Shown: positions 1-10,909 of the stretch, in pieces
How the letters are laid out: each line of letters starts with the position of its first letter
How positions within the stretch are numbered: position 1 is the first letter of the stretch
Assembly: GCA_025526915.1 (NCBI GenBank)
Contig: JAHLKH010000010.1
Location: 209,597 to 273,596, forward strand
Reading direction: 5' to 3'
Source of the DNA: Entophlyctis helioformis
Taxonomy: Eukaryota; Chytridiomycota; Chytridiomycetes; Chytridiales; Chytriomycetaceae
Length of the DNA stretch: 64,000 bases
Notes under the pieces: model-generated
The model's input: the letters and a program-made list of their open reading frames with translations, nothing else
What the model was told of the DNA's origin: nothing
The model's database searches: none
Made by a program: the position numbers and the translations under genes

Positions 1-285
1 GATGCACGACATGGTGAGCGACGTCGGCGGCCACGTTGCACGATCGCTTTCTGGCCGTGTCTGGCCGTGTCTGGCCGTGTCTGGCTTACTGACTGTCTGA
101 CTGACTGTCTGGATGCGCGCACGCACGAACAGGAAGACGACTTTGGCAAGACGGGCGGGATTCTGGGCAGCACGATGCGGCGGCTGCGCATCATGGCCAA
201 GACCCAGACAGGCAGCTGGATGTGGCTGCTCATGCTCTTTGTCGGCGCCGTCATTCTGTACATATACTTTTTCAGGTTCCGATAA
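1..285 (+). CDS. Bet1/Sft1-like Qc-SNARE, 3' end only (partial)
   Basis: Only the C-terminal part lies in the window. The secure exon runs from 133, after a cgaacag acceptor, to the TAA at 283-285. It encodes a short SNARE-like stretch (EDDFGKTGGILGSTMRRL) followed by about 20 hydrophobic residues and a short basic tail (FRFR), the layout of a tail-anchored Bet1/Sft1 Qc-SNARE used in ER-Golgi or intra-Golgi fusion. Bases 1-45 may carry the preceding SNARE-motif exon (MHDMVSDVGGHVA). The intron between contains tandem ctggccgtgt and ctgac units. Bet1 and Sft1 cannot be told apart from this fragment. Confidence 0.6.
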   Translation, partial: DARHGERRRRPRCTIAFWPCLAVSGRVWLTDCLTDCLDARTHEQEDDFGKTGGILGSTMRRLRIMAKTQTGSWMWLLMLFVGAVILYIYFFRFR

Positions 286-663
286 AGGCCCGTCCGTCCA
301 TCGACGCTTGCAAGGATAAGCTTTAGTTGTGTTCGTGGTAGGAGCAGGAGGAGCGGAGGGGAGTTGGAGGGAGCGGAGAGGTTCTAGCTGGCGAGATGCA
401 TGCGGCGCATGGTGGCTGTGGGCAAGACGAGTCCAAACAGCGCGGGCCATGGCGAGGCAAGCGCGGAGTCTGTGCGGATGGATGGTGCCATGTCAGCGTC
501 GCATTGTTGCATCGTGTTGCATGGCATGGCATGGCATCGCATGGCATCGCATGGCGGGCAGCCCAACCTCCGCAGACCTCCGCGCATGACGCACATCGCT
601 CTCAGCCGTATCGCCAACCGCCCCCTTGCAGCCGCATCCATCGCCAGACCAGATCTGGCTCCC
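286..663. other. intergenic, with a GGCAT/ATGGC pentamer array
   Basis: No gene is supported here. Positions 519-556 hold an irregular run of catggc/catcgc units, a motif that recurs in introns and UTRs across the window. Open frames in this stretch have no start context, no introns and no recognisable domain. Confidence 0.6.
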
Positions 664-1035
664 TCACGCTCCTTTAGACGACGACGACGACGACGATGCC
701 GCCTTGGATTGCAGCAGGTAGACCTGGCCCAGATACAGCGCCAGCACGAGCACAAACGAGAACACGACCGACTTGATGACAAACGTCACGGAGCGCAGGA
801 TGCCGCGCAGCAGGGCCGCCAGCACAAACAGGACAAAGTAGAGGAGCAGCCCGCCCACGACAAGCGCGACGACCTGCTGAGGCGCCGACGCCAGCCAGTC
901 GGCCACGGGCTTGGGTGCATTGCGGTGGAGGAGCAGCGTCAGCCAGGCGACGAGATTCCAAAAGGCGCGCACGAGGTCGGTGATGAAGAGGTCCGGGTGT
1001 GCGAGCAGATACAGGGCCGAGTCGGTCAGCGACAT
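664..1035 (-). CDS. small multi-pass membrane protein, unidentified
   Basis: This single-exon frame of 123 codons starts at an ATG (complement of 1033-1035) and ends at TGA (664-666). It has a hydrophobic segment near residues 25-40 and two long ones at about 52-75 and 82-108. A serine-rich cytosolic-type tail (AASSSSSSSKGA) follows. Length and topology would fit small nuclear-envelope/ER proteins such as Apq12, but no residue signature confirms that. It is divergent from the methyltransferase gene at 1182, leaving a 146-bp shared upstream region. The longer plus-strand frame over this region is compositional. Confidence 0.6.
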   Translation of the reverse strand: MSLTDSALYLLAHPDLFITDLVRAFWNLVAWLTLLLHRNAPKPVADWLASAPQQVVALVVGGLLLYFVLFVLAALLRGILRSVTFVIKSVVFSFVLVLALYLGQVYLLQSKAASSSSSSSKGA

Positions 1036-1181
1036 GGCGAGCGGCTGGTTGCTGCTGTAGTTGTTGAGGTTCTTGCAGGTGGTGCAGGCGGTGCAGGTGG
1101 TGCAGATGCTACCAAGAAAGGGTCCAAACGTTCAACTTGGGATGTTGTCTGCAAAGACAACTTGCACAGGCTGAATCGGAC

Positions 1182-2078
1182 ATGTCGCTGCCCACACCGC
1201 TGCTGTCGCACATCTCCCGCAAGGACTACCAAGACGTGTACGAGCCTGCCGGTGCGCAGTTGCTTGCCCTATGGCTGCATGCTTGCCCTCTGGCTGCCTA
1301 CCAGGGCTCACTCACAGCACGACAGAGGACACGTTTCTGCTGCTGGATGCCCTCGAGGCCGACGCAGGCACGCTCAAGGCCATGAGCCCGACCGTGTGCC
1401 TCGAGGTCGGCTCGGGCTCGGGCTGCGTGTCGACGTTCCTGGCCAGCCTGCTCGGCCCATCGTCTGCGCGTACGTGGCTGCCGCTTGCCGTCTGGCCAGC
1501 CTTGCCAGCCTTGCCAGCCCTGCCTGCCGCCCTCGCTCACTCTGATCCCCGCACTGCGCAGTGTTCCTGGCCACAGACATCAACGCATTCGCGGCCGGCG
1601 TGTCGGCCAAGACCGCAGCCCACAACAACGCCACCGTCGATCCCGTCGTGACCAGCTTCGCTGACGGCCTGATCGGCCGGATAGCGCACTCGGTCGACGT
1701 GCTGCTGTTCAACCCGCCCTATGTCGTCACGGGCAGCGACGAGGTCGGCAGCCGCGGCATCGAGGCCGCCTGGGCTGGAGGCATCGACGGCCGAGAAGTC
1801 ATTGACGCGTTCATGCCGCTTGTTCCTGTACGTCTGCGGCCATCCCATGCTCCTGCCCTTGCATGCCGCTGCTGACTGCCGTTGAATGCCAGCAACTCCT
1901 GTCTGCCCAGGGCCTCTTTTACCTCGTCCTGATCAAAGAGAACAGACCCGAAGAGATCATGCAGCACATGCGCGACTTGTATGGCATGCCCTCTGAGACT
2001 GTGCTGAGACGACGCGCTGGATACGAGGGTCTGTCCATTGTCCGCTTCGGCCCTCCGCGTCCACCCACCTCCACCTAA
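1182..2078 (+). CDS. MTQ2: HemK-type eRF1 glutamine methyltransferase (N6AMT1/Mtq2)
   Basis: Class I SAM-dependent methyltransferase that, with Trm112, methylates the glutamine of the GGQ motif in eRF1. Four exons fit: 1182-1251, from 1326, from the acceptor before CTG TTC CTG GCC, and the last from CAACTCCTG after 1890. The SAM-binding motif I is LEVGSGSGCVSTFL. ATDINAFA follows as the acidic motif II, and the catalytic NPPY lies in LLFNPPYVV. The C-terminal part (SAQGLFYLVLIKENRPEEI) matches the family's last strands. Each junction keeps frame, for example EPA|EDTFLLLDALE. The ATG at 1182 gives MSLPTPLLSHISRKDYQDVYEPAEDTF, the normal N-terminus for the family. Confidence 0.9.
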
Positions 2079-2258
2079 TGCGCATGTCTCTCTGCACACG
2101 ACCAATACAACCAGCAATAGATCTATATATAGTATCGGTATCCAGCTTGATTGATAGCACACGCCAAAGACCAAAAAGAGAGCATGTCTATCTGCCTGTC
2201 TGCCTGCCTGCCTGCCTGTGTTTGCCAACCTGCAAAAAGCGACAACGCTCGTGTGGCA

Positions 2259-3268
2259 TCACTCGCGCGGCTTGATAAACTGTCCAGCAGCAAAGCGTGT
2301 CGCATTGCGTCCGCGCTCCTTGGACCAATCCACCGGCTCCTTGCTCGCCGCAGACGCAGCCGGCGACTTTGCCTTTTTCTGTGCATGTTGATCGCCTGCC
2401 GTCGTGTCTGCACCCGCCACTCCATCGCCAGTCTGCTTGCGCTTTCCCTTGCTTGCACCTGCACTCGCTCCTGCGCCACTGCCGCCAATATGGTCTCTGT
2501 ATCTGGATGCCATGTCCTCGTCTGTGATCTGCTCGCGCTTCTCGTTCTCCCTGGCCCGCTGCAGCCGTGCCTCTTTCTCCGACTCGTCCGCCATTTTCTG
2601 TCAAGAGCGCATCTCGGTATCAGCGCCAACCAACCGGCCCCACTGCAACGAACAGTCGAACGATCCCGTCTATCCATGCATCCATGCATCCATCCATGGG
2701 TCGATCGGTCCCCTGCCAGCCGCCGACAGCAAGAGCACGCAAGCCCAAGGGAGGCAAACGAACCTCGACGGCCGTGTTGAACGACTTGAACGACTTGCGC
2801 GCCATGGACGGCACCTCGATAAACGACATGTAGCTCGACTCGACCTCGTAGTTGGCGTGTCTGGCCAGCGTGGATCGGTCGACCGACTCGAGCACCCACG
2901 ACGCCTGCTCATCCAGAACCCGCTGCTCCTTTTCCAGATTCTCTCGTATCCGTGCCTCGTTGGCTCTGTTCATGAACTGCCCACGGGCATGCATGGCATG
3001 CACGGCAAGTCATGGCATGGCATGTATGGTCAGCACTCGCAGACCGGCTCGAGGAAGCCGGGCATGGCTGCTCACCTTCATCGTCTTGATTTTGGACGAC
3101 AGCTGGTGTGCGGATGGACGGCCAGACAGCAGCGAGCAGCGGGCATGGGCATGGGCATGCGGCTGTGAGTGCATGGCGCTGTGCATGGCGTGTGCATGCT
3201 TGTGTTCTGCGGCTGTGTACCTCGGATACATGCAGCTCGCGGCCGGCTGGCTTGCTGTTTGCAGACAT
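2259..3268 (-). CDS. MPP6: M-phase phosphoprotein 6 homologue, nuclear exosome cofactor
   Basis: Mpp6 links Mtr4 to Rrp6 and the nuclear RNA exosome in rRNA maturation and RNA surveillance. Four exons fit: MSANSKPAGRELHVSE from the ATG at 3266-3268, then LSSKIKTMK, then FMNRANEARIRENLEKEQ onward, then the exon carrying MADESEKEARLQ to the TGA at 2259. The joined LSSKIKTMKFMNRA is the conserved N-terminal exosome-binding motif (yeast and human have LSS/LSK...MKFM). The central MSFIEVPSMARKSFKSFN and the later ITDEDMASRYRDHI match the human MSFRGFNPEVEK and VSDEEMARRYE blocks. The C-terminus is Lys/Ala-rich. It lies 81 bp downstream of NME7 on the same strand. Confidence 0.85.
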
Positions 3269-3349
3269 GACGACGGAAGTTGCTCAAAGTGTCGAAAACG
3301 TTGGTCTTTATGGTCAAGACAAGAATGACAGGCAAGTCCAACAAGCGAT

Positions 3350-5209
3350 CTAGTGGCGGAGGATACGGAAAAAGTACTGCGTCTACGTTGCCATCCACCG
3401 GGTCAGCCACGCCATCCATCAGGTCCCATACAGCTCGATCCGCTCACCTCAAGGATGCCGTCTTCGGGCAGGTCGGTGCAGTGGACCGCGTTGCGCACCT
3501 TGTCCACGCCAAACTTGGCACGCAGCGAACGCGGCCGCACCTGCTTGGCAAGCTCTGGATCAGTCGGCCCCACAAACTCGCGGAACTTGGTCGCAACGTC
3601 CTCGCCGCCAGAGATCTCCCTTGTACCACGGCAGCTTTCCATCAGCCATTCTGCCCATCTGCCAGCCATCATTGGACAGCCGACACTCACATGGCAAGAA
3701 GGGGTCCAGACGTCAGCTGGTCCAGCATGAGCTGTGTAGTTGGCCACAGGCCCAGTGATGCCATGTCAGCATGCCAGCAGCACGAGACACGCTGCCATCC
3801 CAATACTGACGTGGTACTCGGGAACAACGCCCTTGTAGACTTCCAGGAAATCCTCTCCGTTGGTGCGGTCCAGATGGTACATCTCCATGTCCGTGATGGC
3901 AAAGCCTGCGTCTTGGATCATGCTGATGATCTCACCTGTCTGGCCTATATGAGCCAAACACACGACACAATCAGTCGGTCAGGTCCGGTCAGTCAAGAGC
4001 GACAACCAAGACAAGCATGCCATCATGGCAGGCGTACCCTCTGTGATGGCATGCGGGCGAATGATGGCCAGTGTGCAGTTTTGGAATGTCGCCGAGCGTG
4101 GCGCATTGCGCTGTGCCTGTCCAAAGATCAGCGATAGTTGCTGCAAAGGATGCGCGACGAGCGGCCGAGCGTCAGTCTACACACGTGAATCGCAATGGCG
4201 GAATGGGCCTTTGGCATGGCAGGTCTTACATGCTTGGCATCGATCTGGTTGGTGGGTGCATGGACGGCATTCTTGTTTCCAGACGACCCAAAGCGTGCAC
4301 GGAGAGACGATCCAGCCGTCTTTTTCGCCTCTTCGACCGTCTCTGGGCCTGTTCAGTGACGGAGGAGGGATGGACCACAGCGTCAGAGTCGGATGCAACG
4401 ACACCCAGCAACGCGACTGGCAAGGCACACACCGACAAAGGCAGCAAGAGTCTCGACCGCGTTTGGGCGAAGCACTTCGAGGGCCAGCGAGCGGCCGCCC
4501 ACAAAGGACTGAACAACCTGCGGCGACGCGTTGGGACCAAGCAGATGGTGCGCCATGTCCAGCGACGCCTGCAGCATGTGGACGCGGCAAATGGCAAACT
4601 GGTTCTGGATGGCCGCGTCCATGATCTTGCCCAGGCTCGAGTAGCCGTCTGGCTTGATGAACAGCAGCGAGCTGGCGATGGCAGCGGCCGTGTCAGTGCA
4701 GCCCAGACGAGTGCTTCGTGGACAGCAAGCGACACACAGCAAGCGACACACAGACACGCACCTTTCCATCTGCTGGACGAGTCTGCCGCGCGTAAAGTCG
4801 TCGCCGTAGTCTGTGATGACCAGCTGGCGCGCATGGACATTGACGGCGGCGCCAAGGAACAGATCCTGCAGCCGCAGTTGCGACTTTGAGCGCTTGAGGA
4901 ACGTGCGGCGCATCTTGGGGTCGTACTGGCAGGCGGCGATGCGGGCACGCGGGCAGGCGGGCAAACGAGAGGTGTCAGCACAATGGGGCAGGCGCAAGCC
5001 ACGGCGGGCAGACGACGACGCACCATCTCGATGGTCGAGTCAAAGGGATAGAAGAAGAACTCGTACTGGCGGGACAGCTGGGCGTGCGTGTCGAACCAGT
5101 TGACGAGGAAGCAGAAGCGGGTCTTTGAGTCGTCGCCGTCCTTGCTGGCCGAGATGCCCGTGTTGCCGCTGGCGCTGACGTTGCTCGTGTTTGCGGCCGT
5201 TGTCGCCAT
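3350..5209 (-). CDS. NME7: NME7: DM10 domain plus two NDK-like domains, axonemal
   Basis: NME7 is a nucleoside diphosphate kinase family protein of the axonemal microtubule lumen and the gamma-tubulin ring complex. The ATG (5207-5209) starts [21 protein letters not shown]10 domain follows ([20 protein letters not shown], then [20 protein letters not shown]). The first NDK domain begins [18 protein letters not shown]. The second ends with [19 protein letters not shown] and [19 protein letters not shown], where the histidine of NAVHCTD is the NDK catalytic position. The last exon adds [10 protein letters not shown] and stop TAG, matching the animal C-terminus. About eight introns are present. 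It indicates a motile cilium in the life cycle. Confidence 0.9.
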
Positions 5210-5355
5210 TGCGGGATCTGTCTGGCGATGTTGATGCGGAGTGGAGTGGAGTGAAGTCGGGAAACAAAAACGACGATTCGCTAGCAAATCCCTTGCCCCG
5301 ACAGGCACAAACTGCACGTTTGAACAGGCAGACACTCACACACAAGCAGACGCAC
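5210..5355. promoter_or_regulatory. 146-bp divergent promoter NME7 / PRP22
   Basis: The start codons of NME7 (minus) and PRP22 (plus) are 146 bp apart, so both promoters must sit here. The stretch includes ggagtggagtggagtg repeats near 5238-5255 and an A/C-rich leader (cacacacaagcagacgcac) directly before the PRP22 ATG. I see no TATA box or CCAAT box. Confidence 0.6.
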
Positions 5356-8300
5356 ATGGCCGACCTCGAGAAGCTCGAGTACCTGTCGCTGGTGTCGAAA
5401 ATCACCAGCGAGCTGCTCAACCACATGGGGCTGGAGGACAAGGTGCTCGCCGAGTTCATCATCAGCCTGCACGTGCAGTCCAAGGGCGACATGCTCGCCT
5501 TCCAGCGCAACCTGGCCAACGTCGGCGCCGACTTTGCCGACTCGTTCGTGGCCAACCTCGACCGCCTCATCCGCACGCTGCTGCCCAGGGGCGTGGCCGA
5601 GCGTCTGGCCCGCAAGGGCAAGGGCAAGGGCAAGGGCAAGAAGGCCGCCGGCGCGGCTGCCGGCTCGGGCGCCGGCTCTGGCGCTGCAGACGCCAGCAGC
5701 GTAGCGTCCATCTACGGCGCCGGCACCAGCAGCAGCAGCAGCAGCAACAGCAAGAAGGCTGGCGCGGCCGCCAACGGCGAGTGGGAACACGACGCAGACA
5801 AGGACCGCGAAGAGGCCAAGGCGCACGCAGCGACGCTGTTCCCGGGCCTCGCCATGAAGGACGACGAGCAGCGCATCAAGCAGCTGGACGACGCCGACAC
5901 GCAGGCTGCCAACGACCTCATGGCCGAGCTCGAGGGCCTGGCCTCGTCGTCCAAGACCGCTGGACCTGCGTCAACATCCGCGTCTGCTGTGCGCGACCGG
6001 GACAGGCGCCGCTCTCGGTCTCGCTCGCCGGATCCCAAGCGCCGTAGAAGGAGCCTCTCGCCTCTTGACGACTTTGTACCGCTGGACAGTGACGGCGATC
6101 GCAGCCGCCATGGTGGAAGAGACCGAGACGACGATCGCTACGGACGCGATGGAAGAGACCGAGACGACGATCGCTACGGAGGACGGGATGGTCGGGACGG
6201 TCGGGACGGACGCGATGGACGCGATGGACGCCGCAGCGACAAACCCGTTCTGGACGATGCCCCTGTGCTGTACAAGATCTACAACGGCAAGATCTCCAAC
6301 ATGCGTGACTTTGGCGCATTCGTGACGCTCGAAGGCGTCCGTGGCCGCGTGGAAGGCATGGTGCACGTGTCGTCGATTGTGCGCGGAGGCCGCATCAACA
6401 ACCCCAACGAGGTGGTCAAGCGCGGCCAGGAAGTCAAGGTCAAGGTCATGTCGATTGCCGGCTCGAAGCTCAGTCTGTCCATGAGGGACGTCGACCAGGT
6501 AACGGGCGAAGACCTGTCGCCTGGTCTGCGCATCAAGTCGCAGGCCGAGTTGGAGGCTGACCAGAACCGCAACCCAGACCGTCCGCTGCCGTCCTCGTTT
6601 GGCCAGGTGCGTATCATGGAGACCATGGAGACGCAGAAGACGGGCAGCAAGCGCATCTCGTCGCCCGAGCGCTGGGAGATCAAGCAGCTCATTGCTGCTG
6701 GCGCGCTCAAGCCAGACGCATATCCCAGCTTTGACGAAGAGAACGGCCTGCTCAACTACGAGGAGGCTGAGGAGGAGCTGGACATTGAGATCCGCGAGGA
6801 CGAGCCCTCGTTCCTTGCCGGCCAGACCAAGCAGACGCTCCAGCTCAGTCCCATCAAGATTGTCAAGAACCCCGACGGAACGCTCAACCGCGCTGCTCTG
6901 GCTGGCGCAGCACTCGCCAAAGAGCGCCGCGAGATCCGTCAGCAGCAGCAGGCAGCCGACTTTGACGCTGTGCCCAAGGACCTCAACCAGCCGTGGCTCG
7001 ATCCTGTGCCCAACCCAGAGGACCGCCACTTTGCTCAGGAGCTGCGTGGGTTTGGCCGTCTTGCAACCGACGTGCCCGAGTGGAAAAAGTCCGTGTTCAA
7101 CAGCGCAACGACGTTTGGCCGCATCACCAGTATGTCCATGAAGGAGCAGCGAGAGTCGCTGCCCATTTTCAAGCTCCGCGAGACCATCATCAAGGCCGTC
7201 GAAGAGAACCAGGTGCTTGTTGTTGTCGGCGACACTGGATCCGGCAAGACGACGCAGATGACACAGTACCTTGCCGAAGAGGGCTTTGCATCGCGCGGCA
7301 TGATTGGCTGTACGCAGCCGCGTCGTGTGGCTGCCATGTCGGTTGCCAAGCGTGTTGCAGAAGAGGTCGGATGCCGTCTTGGCCAAGAGGTTGGCTACAC
7401 GATCCGGTTTGAGGACTGCACGTCGCCCGAGACCAAGATCAAGTACATGACAGACGGCATGCTTCTCCGCGAGTGTCTGCTGGACGGCACACTCAGCAAG
7501 TACTCGGTGTTGCTGCTGGACGAGGCTCACGAGCGCACGGTCAGCACGGATATTCTGTTTGGTCTGCTCAAGAAGGCGGTCAAGAAGCGCGCCGATCTCA
7601 AGCTCATTGTCACGTCTGCCACTCTGGACGCTGAGCGGTTTTCAACGTACTTTTACAACTGTCCCATTCTGACGATTCCTGGCCGCACATTCCCCGTCGA
7701 GGTGCTCTACGCCAAGGACCCCGAGTCGGACTACCTCGAGAGCGCGCTGATCACCGTCATGCAGATCCATCTGTCTGAGCCGGCTGGCGACATCCTCGTC
7801 TTTCTCACTGGCCAGGAAGAGATTGACACGTCGGCAGAGATCCTGTACGAGCGCATGAAAGCGCTCGGTCCGATGGTCCCCGAGCTCATCATCCTGCCCG
7901 TGTACTCGGCGCTGCCGTCCGAGATGCAGTCGCGCATCTTTGATCCTGCACCGCCTGGCGCACGCAAGGTCGTGCTGGCGACCAACATTGCCGAGACGTC
8001 CATCACCATCGACGGCATCTACTATGTGGTGGATCCTGGGTTTGTCAAGCAGAGCACGTACGACCCCAAGCTGGGCATGGACGCGCTTGTGGTTGTTCCC
8101 ATTTCGCAGGCCCAGGCACGACAGCGATCTGGCCGTGCTGGCCGCACAGGTCCTGGCAAGTAAGTGGATCACGCGCTTGATGGTGGCGGGGTGTGGGCCA
8201 CTGTGTCTGGGTTCTGTGACAAGGGCAGATGCTGACCAGGATGCCTCTGACCGCAGATGCTACCGGCTGTACACTGAGGCCGCGTACCGCAACGAGATGC

Positions 8301-9244
8301 TTCCCAACGCCGTGCCCGAGATCCAGCGTATGAACCTGTCCATGATGGTGCTCATGCTCAAGGCCATGGGCATCAACGACCTGATCAGCTTTGACTTTAT
8401 GGACCCGCCGCCGCCGCAGACGCTCGTGACGGCCCTCGAGGGACTGTTCCAGCTCGGCGCGCTCGACAACGAGGGCCTGCTGACGCGCATTGGCCGCAAG
8501 ATGTCGCAGTTTCCCATGGACCCGACCATGGCCAAGACGCTGCTCATCTCGACCGAGCTCGGCTGCTCCGAGGAGATCCTGACGATTGTGGCAATGCTCA
8601 CGGTGCAGAACGTGTTCCACCGGCCCAAGGACAAGCAGGCGCAGGCGGACCAGAAAAAGGCAAAGTTCCACCAGCCCGAGGGCGACCACCTCACGCTCCT
8701 GACCGTGTACAACGGCTGGAAGGCGTCCAAGTTCTCCAACGCCTGGTGCCACGAAAACTACATCCAGGCACGGTCGATGCGCCGAGCGCAGGACGTGCGC
8801 AAGCAGCTCATGGGCATCATGGACCGCTACCACCAGGACATTGTCTCGTGCGGCCGCAACTACAACCAGGTGCGGCGCGCGCTGTGCGGCGGGTTCTTCC
8901 GCCACGCGGCCAAGAAGGATCCGCAAGAGGGCTACAAGACGCTCGTCGAGGGCACGCCCGTGTTTGTGCACCCGAGCTCGGCGCTGTTCAACAAGCAGCC
9001 CGAGTGGCTCGTGTACCATGAGCTTGTCATGACGACCAAGGAGTACATGCGCGAGGTGCTCGCCATTGAGCCCAAGTGGCTCGTCGAGGTGGCCCCGACG
9101 TTCTTCAAGGTCGCCGACGCCAACAAGATCTCCAAGCGCAAGCGCCAGGAGAAGATTGAGCCGCTCTATGACCGCTTTGCCGGCAAAGACGACTGGCGTA
9201 TCTCGCGCGTGCGCCGCGGCGGCCACAGCAGCCAGACGTTCTGA
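5356..9244 (+). CDS. PRP22: DEAH-box pre-mRNA splicing helicase PRP22/DHX8
   Basis: This ATPase releases spliced mRNA from the spliceosome. There are two exons, 5356-8159 and 8257-9244, giving 1,263 residues. The intron starts gtaagtgg and ends ccgcag, with a gctgacc branch motif, and joins [18 protein letters not shown]. The N-terminal [20 protein letters not shown] helical domain is typical of DHX8. It is followed by a Gly/Lys/Ser-rich linker, an RS/RD-rich tract (about 215-290), an S1 RNA-binding domain (about 300-385: [15 protein letters not shown]), Walker A GDTGSGKT (about 625), DEAH (about 722), SAT (about 754) and the HA2/OB regions. The first frame ATG in good context is 5356; upstream codons in frame are leader. 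Confidence 0.95.
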
Positions 9245-9329
9245 TGTCGCTCGGTGGTGTTGCACCTGTTGCTGGGAGGGGTTTTGGCTGTCGGTTGTTT
9301 GAAATACATCCCAGATGGACACGTGCCGC

Positions 9330-9335
9330 TTTATT
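9330..9335 (-). terminator. poly(A) signal AATAAA for RRP7
   Basis: TTTATT on the plus strand reads AATAAA on the minus strand, about 90 nt past the RRP7 stop at 9425. PRP22 ends convergently at 9244. Confidence 0.5.
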
Positions 9336-9424
9336 GTATCCCAGTACATCGCGTCCATCTAGTCCAGTCCGTGGCGTCGCATCCAGTCCGCGAGACCGCC
9401 AGACCGTCCGATCAGACGGGACGA

Positions 9425-10738
9425 CTAGTACGGCTTGAACCTCCGCTGTGTCTTGAGCGACGCAATCTTGAGCTTGTCCTCTTCAAACTTGCGACGCAGG
9501 TCCGCGAGCTCTGCGGCCCCAATCCACCATCACACAGTCGGTCAGCACGAGCAACAAACAGGTCATACAGACAAGCCGCCAAACTTACGATTCCGTGCAT
9601 TCTCGCGGCGCTGGAAGCGGTAAAAGTCGACCAGCGTGTTCGCCTTGGGCTTGAGATCCTTGACATCCTCGGCACGAGCCGCCATGACGCTTGCGCCGGC
9701 GCCGTCCGCGTTGTTGCGACGGCCGCGGCCGCGCGTGACAGTCACGAACCCGTCCTCGTCGGGCACGTTGTACTTGGCCTCGAGCTCGCGCCGCGCCGTC
9801 TCCTCGGCGTCCTCAAACAGCGTCATGGCCAGATCGACCTGTGCCTGCAGATGCGTCGTGTCCGGGAACATGGTCGTGTGCTGCAGCAGCCATTTCTGGA
9901 TGCCCATGGGGTGGCCCGTCGTCTGCGGTGTCTTGCCATCTGCATTTCCATCTGCATCTGCATCTGCATCGGCGTCTGCGTCCATGTTTTGGCCGTCATT
10001 GACGCCCGGCACCACCTCGCCCTGGTCAATCTGGTCCGACCACAGCCGACGGCGGGCCTTCATGGCCAGCACACGCTCGACCGACTCGGCATCGTCAAAC
10101 ACGAGGTGCGCATGGGATCCGGTCGGATGGATCCATCCCTTCGCCTGGCGAACCAGCGTCTCGCTGACCACGGCCGCGTCGGCTGCTGCCGCGTTGGTGG
10201 CGCCTGCTGCCGCGCCTGCATCCGAGGGATCAACGCCTGCGACGCCCTTCCACACCACACGCTCGATCGTGCCGCAGCGGCGGAACAGACGCCGCAGATG
10301 GAGGATGTTGGTGTCGGCCGGCAGGTTGACGAGGAAAATGGTGCGGTCGGCGGGCAGCGAGTCGGACGTCTTGCGAGACGAGTGCGCGCGCATGAAGATG
10401 TGGTGTGTGACGGCAGGCGACTCGGGGTCGAACGACGGCAGCGTGGCCTTGTTGATGTGCGTGTGCAGCGACGGCGTCGGCCTTGCCAGCATCGTCGGCG
10501 GCGGCACCGTGATGGGCAGCACCTTGAAGCCGGCAAACGTCTGGAGGTCGGCAGCGCCAGCGCCTGCGTCTCCAGCTGTTGCTCTGTCGGTGTGTTTGTC
10601 GGTGTGTTTGTCGCTCTGCTTGGCGGCTGCGGCGGCTGCGGCGGCTCCTGCAGCGACGGCCTTGACGGCGGCCACCACCTCTGCGGACGCCTGATCGCTG
10701 CCTCTGCTCTGCTGTCCGGTCTTGTTCTTGCGGGCCAT
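9425..10738 (-). CDS. RRP7: ribosomal RNA processing protein 7 (RRP7A)
   Basis: Rrp7 is a 90S pre-ribosome (UTP-C/CURI) component needed for 18S rRNA processing. Exon 1 runs from the ATG at 10736-10738 to about 9590; a gtaagttt intron leads to a final exon ending RRFKPY and TAG. The N-terminal extension is Ala-rich. An RRM-like domain follows (RTIFLVNLPADTNILHLRRL, then CGTIERVVW). The diagnostic C-terminal block is VPDEDGFVTVTRGRGRR, VDFYRFQRREN and ADLRRKFEEDKLKIASLKTQ, matching human RRP7A (VPDEEGWVKVTRRGRR, LRKKFEEDKQRIELLRAQRKF). No frame breaks are seen. Confidence 0.92.
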
Positions 10739-10909
10739 CTGCTGTTGTGCTGTGTGGTGCTGCTGCCCTTGCGGTTGCTGCTCGTGCTGCTGGCGCCAAT
10801 TCAACGCCCAAAAAAAAAAAACCACGCAGGTCACGTGACGTTGCTCGCGTTTATCGTCCTTGTGCCGCGCGTCGGTGCGCGTTGGTGCGCGGCCCAACAC
10901 AGTCAACCA
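10739..10909. promoter_or_regulatory. divergent promoter with palindromic GTCACGTGAC
   Basis: A perfect 10-bp palindrome GTCACGTGAC sits at 10830-10839, midway between RRP7 (minus) and the ERICH2-like gene (plus). CACGTG is the core for bHLH factors such as Cbf1/Pho4-type proteins. A run of about 12 A at 10810-10821 adjoins it. Two related CACGTG sites lie upstream of DPH1 (44615-44635), so the motif may mark translation and ribosome genes; that is inference. Confidence 0.5.

Noticed and set aside
400..1545. 381-codon plus-strand frame, Gln/Arg-rich
   Set aside because: It runs antisense to the small membrane protein and then across methyltransferase introns; it is compositional.
5971..7530. 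519-codon open frame antisense to PRP22
   Set aside because: It is an antisense shadow of a GC-rich conserved exon; it has no domain, and the plus strand is an unambiguous helicase.
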